From Micrasema longulum (lineage: Eukaryota; Arthropoda; Insecta; Trichoptera; Brachycentridae): a stretch of 64,000 nucleotides of DNA. Under the pieces are notes generated by a model that did not search any database, was not told the DNA's origin, and saw only the letters and a list, made by a program, of their open reading frames with translations. This document shows positions 22,686 to 32,700 of this stretch, in pieces. Position 1 is the stretch's first letter, and the number at the start of each line of letters is the position of its first letter. The DNA is taken from positions 124,001-188,000 of the forward strand of contig JAGVSM010004925.1 of NCBI GenBank assembly GCA_022494885.1, given 5' to 3'. The translations under genes were made by a program, and so were the position numbers.

Positions 22686-24388
22686 GATTCTCAAACTTTT
22701 AATTTAATCCTTCTTTAGTAACTTTTTCGATATTGTTATCGCCAAAATATCAGATAATCTCAAATTTTAAAATTATATTCACACTTGGAAATTATTTGAT
22801 ATTTTGTTTTGTCTACAGTGTTACGTGTGATGTGACGGAGATTTTTTGAAAGCAGATGGTGATTCTTAAACTTTTGTATTTAACTTACTTCAGTATTTTT
22901 GAAATACATTTTTAAGCGTCAAAATATAAACTTGTTCCAGAAATAAAACAATTAAGTTAGCTACACGTCGTTTGATAGGTATCAGGGATTTTTAAACATT
23001 AAAAGGATATAACTCGCATTACAATTCGTCGTATTTCAACTTCTACATACGAATAAAGACACCAATATTCGATTATTAATTGAATCAAAATTGTATTTTG
23101 ACTTAAAAAGTATAATGAACAAATTTGACTATACCATCTATTCTTTTTGATACATCATCATAATACATATTTTTTACACACCTTAAAAAATATTTTTCAA
23201 TTATTTTTCAAATTGTTAGAAAAATGCTTTTTGGACATTTTTCTCAATAAGGTATGTTTTTTTAAATATTTTTTCCTTCACATTGTGTTACATAAAAGTT
23301 TTAATTTTAAAACAAGTTTATTAGAAAAGTTCTGACTGTCTGGTTTTCATAACTTTGTAAATATTAAATAATGTCAAGATAAGTACTATATTTTCAACAA
23401 ATTTTGATGCATTTATTTTTCGAAAAGAACAACTCGAGAAAGTTCTGATCATTAGGTCGATAACATTGTAACTTTCTTTAAGGTTGAAACTCTGTTTGTT
23501 TACACTTAACGACTCCAAAAATACGTTTAAACAAACATCGATTATGATCTGACGCGTTTGTTAGAAGATTAAAAATAGTTTATTGACTTCAACACATGTA
23601 TAAATAATGTCAAAAATAAAGTTTTTTCAATACCTTGCAACACGTGTCTTTTCCACTAACTGTAAAAAAAACTGATCGATCACAAACTTTCCCGTCACTT
23701 GTAAAACGTTTTAAAACTAAAAACTTTGTTATTTTTAACGACCACCTCGTACAATGTGTCGTAAGGGTAACAACGGATAAAGTTTAACAAACTAAAAACT
23801 GTCATAAGATGCAATTAAAAACTTGCTCGCTTCAAACACCGAGCCAAGAAAATATCACTGAGAAGCCGTTCATATGTTGAGTCCGCGCGTCCGGATGTCA
23901 AAGTGTGATCGTAGATGTCCGAATTAGTATTTTTTATTTCTGCATTGTGTTCTTTACGTCGTGATGCAGCTGCGACCGACCAACAAATGTGCATCATGAT
24001 TTGATCCTCACTAGTTGTTGGCCTCGTGAGCAGTTTGCGCGGGTAAATATTCCCGTATCGATCATTGATAGATCAACGCGCTATTTTCACTCCGAATTAT
24101 TTATTGCACGACGTAGTAGCGAAAATTACTGGTCTATAAACTTTATGGCTTTTTAATCGTTTGATAATCATATTTTTCTACAAGAAAATGCGTGCTTCAT
24201 CGGGTGTGGTGTATGCGTGACTAATTATATTTTATACTCGTTCATCAATTAATGTATTTTTATGATTCGCGTTTCAGCTGTGAAAATTTTGCTTTTTTGT
24301 CTATAAATCGCAGTAAAGAAAAGAGTCTTTCTTCTCTTTTTAATAATTCTTTAACAAGGTTCTTCCCTGAAGGTTGTAAGCTTCTTAT
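22686..24388. other. AT-rich DNA with a CpG-richer patch at 23815-24130
   Basis: Mostly AT-rich. The patch at 23815-24130 has many CpGs and holds a 60-codon minus-strand ATG frame (MMHICWSVAAASRRKEHNAE start) without a clear donor. It could be a 5' exon or promoter of a minus-strand gene, but nothing decides it. Confidence 0.35.
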
Positions 24389-24514
24389 TTAAGGCTTAGC
24401 CGGAGGGAAAGAGTTAGTAATCACCGATGAATGTCTCGTCTGAGTTAGTTTCTGCAACGAATCTAGCGGAAGTTCTTCGTTAGCTCTATCTGGAGCGACA
24501 GCTCGTCCAATTAT
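24389..24514 (-). CDS. Putative terminal coding exon (unrecognised gene)
   Basis: On the minus strand a pyrimidine tract (TTTTTCTTTCTTTAGTTGCAG) leads into 41 open codons ending TAA at 24389. The peptide begins IIGRAVAPDRANEELPLDSL and ends VITNSFPPAKP. Its codons are GC-richer than the flanks, and the composition (hydrophilic, Pro/Lys at the C-terminus) looks like a protein tail. No family is recognised. A chance frame of this length remains possible. If real, the rest of the gene lies at higher coordinates. Confidence 0.4.
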   Translation of the reverse strand: MIGRAVAPDRANEELPLDSLQKLTQTRHSSVITNSFPPAKP

Positions 24515-26380
24515 CTGCAACTAAAGAAAGAAAAATGTATTACTGAAGACGTTATGGATAATAAGCTATAATAAGAAATGGTTCTTTGGTATTCTCTTTT
24601 GTGGTAATGTGAGATAAGTTACAGCTTGTAATAAAGAATCCCTCTCGAAATAGAAAGGAAATATGAAATAAAGAATTCGAGTTAATTAGACGCATAATGG
24701 TATTTTCGAAAAAAATATCTACATCGAGTGTTAATAATAATCAAGAGGTAAAAGTGTTTACATGTCAATAAATAAACATATTTTCCTGTGATATAACCTG
24801 TAAAAGTATGTTGTGATTAGAAAATAAAAATAAATACAGTATTTGTATAAAAATAGAACAATAGTAAACATATTTGAAAAAGCAAACGAGTTAAATTTAT
24901 TTTATAAGTACTGAATTTAGAAAAATTAAAATAAAAAAGTATGCTACATAAACGTCCTGGTCCAGCGCCACCACAACAGCGATGCTCGCAGTTTTCTATA
25001 TAACTATATAATAAAATTTAATTGAATTTTAAATAAATGAAGATTTAATGCGTTGAAAAAAAAATGCATGAAATTAAAAAAATTGAAGCTCAATAAGAAC
25101 ATAATGAAGCTTTTGCGTTTCAAAGTTAGAATTCGTGAGTTTTTAATCATTTTAAGAAAGAAAATTTTTACTTGAACATTAAAACTAAGTCCAGAAAAAA
25201 TATACGATTAAATTAATATCCTTGTGTTATATAATTCTCAATAATATTTTCATAAATCAACCAGACAGTTTTACTTATTCATTAAATTAATCTGTATCTG
25301 ACGCCCTAATACATAGGCCCGAATGAGTTGCGTTTCGTAAGATTAATGATCTCGTGTCCACGGGAGCTTTTCATAAGAAAAGTACAGCGAGCTTTCGGTA
25401 CTAAATGTCATACACAGGGAGTTCGCAAAATAACCAGCACAGTGACTCCCCGGCTATATAATTGAGTAAATAGTTAAACCATCTAGGAACGAGTCTACTA
25501 TTTTATGACTCCGCAACATCCATTATGCAGGCTGTAAATGTATTTGTGGTCACATTAAGATCTCGTATTTAAAAATTAATGAGACGTTGAATATGACTTT
25601 GTCTTTCCTGTCATATTAAAACAATGAATAGTCCAAGTTTAGATAGTTGTATGAGAGTCTTCCGAGAAACGGTGCATTTGGCAGTTTCTGTGGTGCAATG
25701 GCCAAGATGCTTGCCTTAGACAATACAAGTAATTTAACACTGTAATTGGATTTCCTGATAAGTATTGGTCTAAAAAGATTCAATATCTATGTGAACTATG
25801 TAAAAACAATGAGTATGGTAGTGGCGGGGGGTAATTGTGGCTAAATATAATAAACGTTTTCATAAAAATATAAAATAAAATAATATTGGCATTTAAAAAT
25901 TGTCTTTTATATAAACTCGTTTGTAGAAAATACGGGTAGGGTACATTATATATGGTTGTATTTATTAAAATAGTAGTATATTCATTCCTCATTATTGTCT
26001 CCATTAGAATACAAACAATGAAATTAATTGATAAGAATTAACTGCCGGGAATTTTGCTTTCAGAGAATCACTTAATTACCTCGGGCCCGAAGGACATAGC
26101 TGTCGATGGAACTACCAACCAGCGGACCCTGTTATAATTTCAATTAAATTTATAAACACGTAATTTAAATACATTTTCATTATAAAACTTCATAAATTTA
26201 TATGATTTACACCAGTTTTTATTATATACATTCAAACAAAACTTAAATTCATATAATTGTTGTTACCTTATACTTAATTGATTTTACTTTAAATTCTTTT
26301 ATTTCCATAATTATATAAAATCACGATTTTCAACCCCTGCTGGCACTTGTATATAACATGGAAATTTGTTTAGTCTCCCA
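24515..26380. other. No gene recognised
   Basis: AT-rich, intron-like. A frame at 25780-26004 has no support. A more balanced patch at 25310-25450 shows no exon structure. Confidence 0.45.
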
Positions 26381-26421
26381 CCAGTCTGACGATGTCGGTC
26401 ACAACGAAACCCGGTCACTGG
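26381..26421 (+). ncRNA. Hammerhead ribozyme motif, PLE-like, stem II shortened
   Basis: Stem I CCAGT (26381-26385) pairs with ACTGG (26417-26421). The core CTGACGA (26386-26392) and GAAA (26406-26409) are intact. GGTC before stem I supplies a GUC cleavage triplet. Stem II reads TGTCGGTCACAAC, where TGT pairs with ACA but the two bases expected opposite the AC next to GAAA are missing, as if a GT had been lost. Stem III is very short (CCCGG), as in known Penelope-element hammerheads. An AATAAA-rich stretch follows. Confidence 0.6.
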
Positions 26422-26583
26422 TAAAAATTTATAAATAAAAGTGGAATAAAACTACATACGTATTTTTATTATTATAATTAAAATGCAGTTCCAACAAGAA
26501 ATGTCAGTAGAAAAACTCAAAATATATGGTAGTGATAGAGATAGGTTACTATACAGACGCATAAAGTTATAAAAGTTAACATA

Positions 26584-26715
26584 TTATAACAGAGATGAAA
26601 AACATTTTAGAGAAGGTTATATAGAAGTCTAGGCATCTACAGGACTTATGACCTGTCGTTGGCTGGTTTAAGTGGCCACATTACACACTGCGTAAGATTC
26701 ACCATTCTGCTCATA
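26584..26715 (-). mobile_element. Family-B fragment
   Basis: The plus strand reads the inverted family-B order: AACAGAGATG, AGTCTAGGCATCTACAGGAC, TTATGACCTGTCGTTGGCTG, TTTAAGTGGCCACATTACAC, TTCACCATTCTGC. The other half is missing. Confidence 0.75.
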
Positions 26716-26724
26716 TTAAAACAT

Positions 26725-26950
26725 TTATATTCAAAACACGATCAACATGTAAGACTTGGAGTTAACCCAAACCAATTCATTTTTATCCCACACTGTGTAA
26801 ATGGCAAAAAAATCTACCAAAAGCCGGAAGATCTACGCCAAAAAATTCCAAGTTGTGTGACGAATTGACTAATCTACACATAATGGACATTGGGGCATAA
26901 AAGCAAAAGTTGTTTTTAGAAGCTTTGATAAATAGCAGATTTTAACTTCT
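26725..26950 (+). repeat. Repeat C copy 1
   Basis: Blocks GTAAGACTTGGAGTTAACC, AAAAGCCGGAAGATCTACG and GGACATTGGGGCATAAAAGC recur in the same order at 47575-47690 and 48105-48180, where they are interrupted. No open frame is conserved, so it is treated as non-coding. Confidence 0.6.
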
Positions 26951-27069
26951 GGTGACATGGTTAAGAACGTGAAAATAAATCGATTGCAACAGAGATGGGA
27001 CATCGCTTTTAGCATTAAGTGTTTTGAAAATGCATATAAGGTCCATCTCCAAGTGTTTGGTCACGTCCT

Positions 27070-27730
27070 TCACTAGGGCCTGAAAATTTTTTCGCTACAA
27101 ATTGAAGAGAATCTGATAAGAACATCGAATGTTAAGGATCTGGGCGTTAGATTTGTGAGCACCTTGACATTTCATGAACACATAGATACAATCAGTGGTA
27201 ATGCATTGAAGATGTTAGGATTTGTTCTGCGTGCTGCCAGGTTTTTGAAAATACCCGCGTACTGAGAGCTCTTTACAACTTCTAGGTGCAAAGTAGACTC
27301 GAGAGAGGCTCGATGATTTGGGGGCCACATGAACTGAAGTACTCTCTTATGATAGAGAAAATCCAATAGAAATTTCTGAGATATCTCTACATGAGAGAGT
27401 GCGGGTATTATCCCTGGCTCTACCCAACCGAGTTTCTCCAGGGTATGCTTGGCTGCAACAGTTTAAAGACTAGAGGGCATGTGTATTTGACCACACATTT
27501 TTATCGATTGTTGCGCGGTATGATCGATAATTCTGAGATTATGATGAGCATTGGTTTGTATGTTCCTGATAATGACCGTCGGCATAGATTGTTTCTTATT
27601 CCGATATACAGGACCAATGGTAATGCCTGTTGGAAGAGTTACCGCTACGCTGAACAACATCGTTCTGGATGTTGATCTGTTTCATGTATCCGAAGGGGTT
27701 TTCCGAACCAGGATTCTCCTACTATTTTGA
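27070..27730 (+). pseudogene. Jockey-like LINE reverse transcriptase, C-terminal part
   Basis: Recognisable in shifting frames: VKDLGVRFVSTLTFHEHIDT, ALKMLGFVLR, then 27391 onward RECGYYPWLYPTEFLQGMLG, YRLLRGMIDNSEIMMSIGLY, RRHRLFLIP, LNNIVLDVDLFHVSEGVF, ending TGA at 27728-27730. This is the connection/thumb region and tail of a jockey-clade RT. Several stops and frame changes show long decay. It is immediately followed by an RTE-like tail. Confidence 0.8.
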
Positions 27731-27774
27731 CAAGAGTATCTTTATGTATTTTTTGTCTTTTTATAATATTATTA

Positions 27775-28412
27775 TTCTCCAAGACCTTGAAAAAGTTCAA
27801 CATTTTATTTATTTAGGCTCATCTATCTCTGCAGAAATTTAAAATCGTATCCTAATAGCAGAAAAAGCCCTGACTCGAGTGACCAAAATTTGGCTAGATC
27901 GGGGCATCTCGAAAAAATCTAAAATATTTATAGTGCGTACGATTGTGTTCCCAATATTCTTGTATGGCGCAGAAACGTGAACAATTAAAGCTTGTGAGCA
28001 AGAGAGAATAGATGCCTTCGAGATGTGGTGTTGGCGTCGAATGCTGAGAATACTATGGACAACCAGAATAACAAATGTCTCTAAACTGGAAGAACTCAAC
28101 ATAAAAGTTCGCCTATCGGCCATATGCTGCCAAAGTATGCTGCAGTTCTTCAGTCACATAGCTAGACATGACCCAGAAAATTTGGAAGAAATAATAATCA
28201 CGGGCAGTGTGCCAGGACGAAGAAGCAGAGGCAGAGCTGCAGCTCGATGGATCGACCAGGTGAAAACAACCTCACGGACGACCCTATATGGAGCTGTGGA
28301 GAGGGCGCAGAGCCGTGAAGAGTGGAGACGCTTTGTCAATGGAATGGCTGGTGAGAGTACCAATGATCACGACCCTCAGAATTGAAGAACGACAGAGAAG
28401 AAGAAGAAGAAT
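27775..28412 (+). pseudogene. RTE-like LINE C-terminal tail with GAA-rich end
   Basis: Reads VQHFIYLGSSIS, stop, then IFLYGAET, stop (Trp codon now TGA), DAFEMWCWRRMLRILWTTR, LQFFSHIARHDPENLEEIII and RSRGRAAARWIDQVKT, ending at 28384. A GAAGAAGAAG tail at 28393-28412 is the RTE-style simple-repeat 3' end. Same superfamily as 20247-21062, but clearly a different copy. Confidence 0.85.
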
Positions 28413-28970
28413 ATGTACGTATTAAATTTTAGTTTGTTTTGTTTGTTTTATTTGAAATAAATGAACTGAATTGAATCTCTGTTCTACGTTTCCCCAATGA
28501 AGACAGATAGTGATATTGCTCTATTTCAAAATAAGAACAATAACTCCTTTACGATCCATGGAACCATGGCATTTTTCTCAGAAAATGACGTTGAATAGAC
28601 TCCGTATAATCAATATGAGTTCAATGATCATTCAAATAGTCTTATCTTTATTTGTTATCGAAATATGATGAGTTAATTTTTATTTTTTAAGGCAATTTCT
28701 AATTTGTATTAATTGAAAAAAAAACACTAACCTCTCTTTACTACTTTCTATGAGTCTAAGATTTACTAAACATCGACATAGTTGACTATTGGAAGATTAT
28801 TACAATTGAAAAATCATTATATAATGTAATCAACTAAATACATTATTTTCATAATGTCAATTAAATTAACGTCATGTTGACACACTTTGTAAGCGAAAGC
28901 TTTTTAATGAATGAGTTTTCGTATAGCGTATAATTTTGAATGAATTACATTCAAAGTTTTCCAATTCATC
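28413..28970. other. No gene recognised upstream of the 28971 exon
   Basis: AT-rich DNA. If the downstream exon is a true first exon its promoter should lie here, but no clear TATA or initiator was singled out. Confidence 0.3.
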
Positions 28971-29159
28971 ATGTGTGAAAATGAAACACCTCCCGCGAAG
29001 GCTCCATTTGTGATAAAAGGATCAACAGGTTATAAAAACCGGAAACTTGTTATAATTTCATTAGGAACCAAAGGGCCAAAGGCTTACGATCCTGATAAGC
29101 TTTCAGTCACGCAGTTACACTTACTGGCTGAGCTTTTTCATCATACTGTAGCAAGAAAG
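28971..29159 (+). CDS. Putative first coding exon, unrecognised protein
   Basis: The ATG at 28971 opens 63 codons (MCENETPPAKAPFVIKGSTG at the start; LSVTQLHLLAELFHHTVARK at the end) that meet a donor AAG|GTAATT in phase 0. The peptide is basic in the middle (YKNRKLVIISLGTKGPKAYD) with an amphipathic Leu-rich end. Codon use is less AT-extreme than the flanks, and no repeat family in the window covers it. I do not recognise the family. The next exon should be on the plus strand beyond 29160 but was not found. It could be a lineage-specific gene or a transposon gene exon. Confidence 0.45.
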
Positions 29160-29488
29160 GTAATTTAATATTTCCGAACATACAGGTTTATCATGATGAA
29201 AGGTAATGCGTTAAATCTTTAGCAGTTTTTGAATGAATAGCTTTTAATCTTATTACATGTAGTAAATTAATTTGTTTGAATTTGATAATATCATGTTTTG
29301 AATTTCTTCAGAGTATTTTTTTGATTAATTTAAATGTTTTTTTAAAAGTATACGTTGAAAGTATTTATATATATATATTACCAATCATTTGAAAAAGAAA
29401 AAAACATCTACGTTGACGTAAAAGTAATAAAAAAAGTTTTAGTTAATCGCAGATTTCACACCAGAAAAATTAAGAAAGAGATGCCTTT

Positions 29489-29885
29489 TTATCATCATTC
29501 TTCATCATCTAATCACTATCCACATCCGATGGTGCATAAACCACTGCGTTGTCAAATCAAGTATAATGCGGCGTATCCCGATAATTTGTTATAGGAAGGT
29601 GAGTTGATAAGTCTTACGCTTCAGGTGCTAGTTCAGACAGAGTTTAAACCATTTTTGAAAACACATATTTTTTTATTCCTTACATGAATCGAACCCGGGA
29701 CCTCAAGAATAGTAGTCAACATGCCAACCATTACACTTTTATGCGGTCGTTTCTCCAATCGATTGAATTTTTTATTATTTTTACTTGAGAACATTCATCG
29801 AGTCAAAACACTTGTTTTGAATTCTGGGTCTAATGCAAACACATAACTGTATTTTTCATCCGCTCGAACACAGAGTAAAAATAAT
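29489..29885 (-). mobile_element. SINE-A copy, near full length
   Basis: Plus-strand order: CATCATTCTTCATCATC tail, CATCCGATGGTGCATAAACC, GATAAGTCTTACGCTTCAGG, B-box complement GAATCGAACCCGGGACCTC (29687-29705), A-box side, then the inverted leader to TTTTTCATCCGCTCGAACAC. It shows the full span from tail through tRNA-like core to the 5' leader and is a good reference copy. Confidence 0.85.
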
Positions 29886-30217
29886 TCGTACTTTATGCCA
29901 ATGATTATTAAATTTTGAGACAGCTACTTAACAGTTTTTGTTAAAAAAACATTTATGTAATATGAATTAATGATGGTTAATATTTATCGCATTTCCAACT
30001 AGAAGTAAAGGGATTGTAGAAATAATTAATTATCCAAACCCACAAAGTGGATTGATTACAACAAATTTTCTATCGAAAGAAACGATATTAGAAGTGTTAT
30101 AAAATGCGTCAACGATGCGGGGTTTGGGATTCATACCTCCCACATTACGAAGTAGTTTACACTGGATATACAAATATTTTCTTGTCAAGGCGAGCGTTGA
30201 ACACGATTCTACGTGTG

Positions 30218-30410
30218 AAATAGAACCGAAATCCCGGACGAGCGTTTTCAACTCAATGGCTCTTTCAAATAATAAAATTAATAAAGGAATCGATTGACGA
30301 TAATACGATACTTGAGGTTCCGAGTTTGATTCCTGGAGAAATGGACATGAAATATTGATTTAAAAGGTGGTTTTCAGCTACAATATTTAAATGTTATTTA
30401 ATCAATATAA
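30218..30410 (+). mobile_element. SINE-A copy, internal part
   Basis: Leader AATCCCGGACGAGCG, CAACTCAATGGCTC, degenerate A-box area, B box GAGTTTGATTCCTGG (30326-30340), then ACATGAAATATTGATTT. The 3' end is lost. Confidence 0.7.
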
Positions 30411-30559
30411 TCTGAATTTAGTGTAGGTACTTATGTAGTGGCTATAAAGTACAGGTAGTGATATAAAAATAATAATAAATATTAAAAACCACATATGTAG
30501 ACACCTACCTACTGTGTTTTTTTGACATTAAGATTGATTCATTTTAATTTATTCAATTC

Positions 30560-30838
30560 CGTCGTTGGAGCATATGGTGTCCACAAAGAGCCTTCAGGCA
30601 TCTTTGTCGGCTGCCAGCTCCTGTAAGTCCACCCAAATAAGGTCCGTGTCTCTTAGTTCTGATATAAACTGCCGACGCCTGGACGTCGCGACGTCCAGGA
30701 CGTCGAGAACTTGGTTAAAGCTCTCATGAGGCATCCGCAGTATATGGCCCAGCCAACCGTATCAGCCCCGCTTAGTGACAGTTGTCGTCGGAGTTTGCGA
30801 AACCGGAGCAGCAAGCTCCTGTGACTTTAAGGTAGGTG
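30560..30838 (-). pseudogene. LINE C-terminal scrap
   Basis: The minus strand contains LRRQLSLSGADTVGWA in one frame and YGWLGHILRMPHESFNQVL, RRRQFISELRDTDLIWVDL in another. It shares CTGTCACTAAGCGG and ATACGGTTGGCTGGGC with the plus-strand LINE tail at 47244-47341, so the two are one family. The WLGHxLRMP motif is typical of non-LTR RT tails. Confidence 0.7.
30678..30699. repeat. 22-bp perfect palindrome inside the LINE scrap
   Basis: The 22 bases are self-complementary about the centre of CGACGTCG-like sequence (arms CCTGGACGTCG), with another GGACGTCG directly after. It lies where the family encodes a Val-Leu-Asp-rich stretch, so it may be a local duplication in the LINE. Confidence 0.9.
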
Positions 30839-31289
30839 CATAAAAAACAAACTTAAGCTAAAATACATCGATCGGAGCTTTGAATTCCCAGCCATTCTAT
30901 ATTTCTCAAGAACACCCCCCACGTGGAAGCTATTAATACGCCCATGAAATGTGTACAATCACAAGATTTGTCGGTTCACGTGTAGAGGTAAAAATAATTA
31001 TATATAAAATAGGTACAACTGATCGAACAACACTTAACAGTGATGAAGAATTTAAAAATCACAACATAGGTATTTCTTACGCAAGTAGACGTATAAATAA
31101 AACTATTCATAGCTTGGATCGCACGTCAGAGAAATTAATCGACTAAGTAACTAATTTAATCAAATTTTTACGATTATTGAGAGAAATTTCATGGTTGATA
31201 ACTTTATTTTCGTTAGACTACAATCATCTTAAATAGTATTTTGTATGAGTCCGTATTTTGTAGACTAATACTAGTTTGTCAAGTAGATT
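30839..31289. other. No gene recognised
   Basis: A frame at 30949-31146 has no domain support. Confidence 0.4.
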
Positions 31290-31640
31290 AATCATTGCCA
31301 AACCCTAATCTGTCCCAGGTAGTGCATAAGGCACTAAATTGGTAAAGTTCATTAAGTGTATCTTGATCATGTGTTACAGGAAGTCATAGTAATTAGTCTT
31401 ACGTTTCAGGAATCAGTCCAGGGACAATGAAATATTGAGTGTCAAATCACCTTTTTAACAACAATTTAATATTGATCCTCTCAGGAATCGAATCAGAGAC
31501 CTCTAGCATAGCAGACGAAACTAATTAAGGAGTATTCGTCGAATCGAAAGCACTCATCAAAGGTTCTGGTTCTATTAAACACAGGGCTGTATTCTTCATC
31601 AGCCTGGACACAGGCAATCACATTATTTTTCTTATTCTTA
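31290..31640 (-). mobile_element. SINE-A copy, near full length
   Basis: Plus-strand order: CCAGGTAGTGCATAAGGCAC, ATTAGTCTTACGTTTCAGG, CAGTCCAGGGACAATGAAAT, B-box complement GGAATCGAATCAGAGACC (31482-31499), then the inverted leader ending CTGTATTCTTCATCAGCC. The tail end is eroded. Confidence 0.8.
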
Positions 31641-31792
31641 GTTGGGGGGGTCAGTGCTATGCAAGCTCCATTAGGACGAAACTTTTTTAATTTGTTGCAT
31701 CAGAGAAAAAAAATATTTTCAAAAGGAAAATATGGAAGTCTAGGCATTTACAATTAAGAGAAAAAGCATAAAAATTGGAAAATAGTTTTCAG

Positions 31793-32700
31793 GCGTTGCC
31801 TAGTAGGTGAATTGGTTCAGTCGGATTAATCTCACCCGCATGAAGATCGCCGTCTACTGTTGGACATGGGGGTGCTTCATGACATACTCAGTGGACGCCT
31901 TGATAGTCCGGCTCTTTTGTCAGAGTTATCATTAAATGTCCCCGGCTACCGCACCCGTCACACGTCGAGCTCTCTATTTCATGTGCCAGCAGTTCGTACG
32001 AACTATGCCCAGAACTCTCCACTTATACGTTTTGCTAGTGAATATAATTTGAACTTTCCCCTTATTGATCCATTTGATTGTAAAAAAATAACATTTAAAA
32101 TGCGCGTCTTAAAACATTCTTTTTTGTCTTATACTTAGTTTCAATAATAAAGTTTTATTTTATTTTATTAAATTTTATCTCTATTTCTTAATATTTTATA
32201 TATATTTATATTTTCGATACCTGACACCCTCTTTCCAATATAACACCCACACACCCACCCTCTCACTCACTTACACTCACACAAACACACTAGTATGTAT
32301 TGTACGTGTATTTAATGTATTTCTGTGGATATCTGTCATTGGTTTTATTCTCTGTATATGTTATTTGTTATATTTGTATTACATGTATTACTGTTGATAT
32401 CCCCAATAAATAAAATAAAATAAAAATGATAAAGGTTATAGCTCTATTACTTCACAAAAGTCAACAGATGGAAAAGTCGAAGAAATGTAGATGTTCAAAC
32501 ATAGGTAGAATTGTGAATGTTTTAATGTGTGTAAAACGGGCACTTGAACCAGCCAATGACAAGTCACAAGCCCTGTAAATGCCTAGACTTCTTTATTTCC
32601 TTCAGCAAATGTTTTCCCTCTGTGTTGCAACCAATTTAAAGGTGAATAACTCCCCAGGGAAGAAATCCAGCCCATCTGCAAGCATTTGACGGAAATATTC
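31793..32700 (+). mobile_element. Family-B copy split by a LINE tail
   Basis: The 5' part (GCGTTGCCTAGTAGGTGAAT to CTCACCCGCATGA, ending 31843) resumes at 32426 with ATGATAAAGGTTATAGCTC and runs to GCATTTGACGG near 32692. The uninterrupted copy at 63225-63530 proves the joined order. ATGA at 31840-31843 and 32426-32429 is the minimal duplication at the insertion. Confidence 0.8.
31844..32425 (+). mobile_element. LINE 3' end (RT tail, 3' UTR, A-rich tail) nested in family B
   Basis: The frame starting before 31860 encodes DILSGRLDSPALLSELSL, NVPGYRTRHTSSSLFHVPAV, RTNYAQNSPLIRFASEYN, a typical jockey/I-like RT C-terminus (LNVP...RTNYGQNSPLxR). It ends TAG near 32138. The remaining 290 bp, with a CA-rich patch at 32245-32290, run to AATAAATAAAATAAAATAA. 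Severely 5'-truncated. Confidence 0.8.

Noticed and set aside
30780..30830. CGAAACCGG resembling part of a hammerhead
   Set aside because: No CTGANGA core or stems at the needed distance; it belongs to the LINE scrap.
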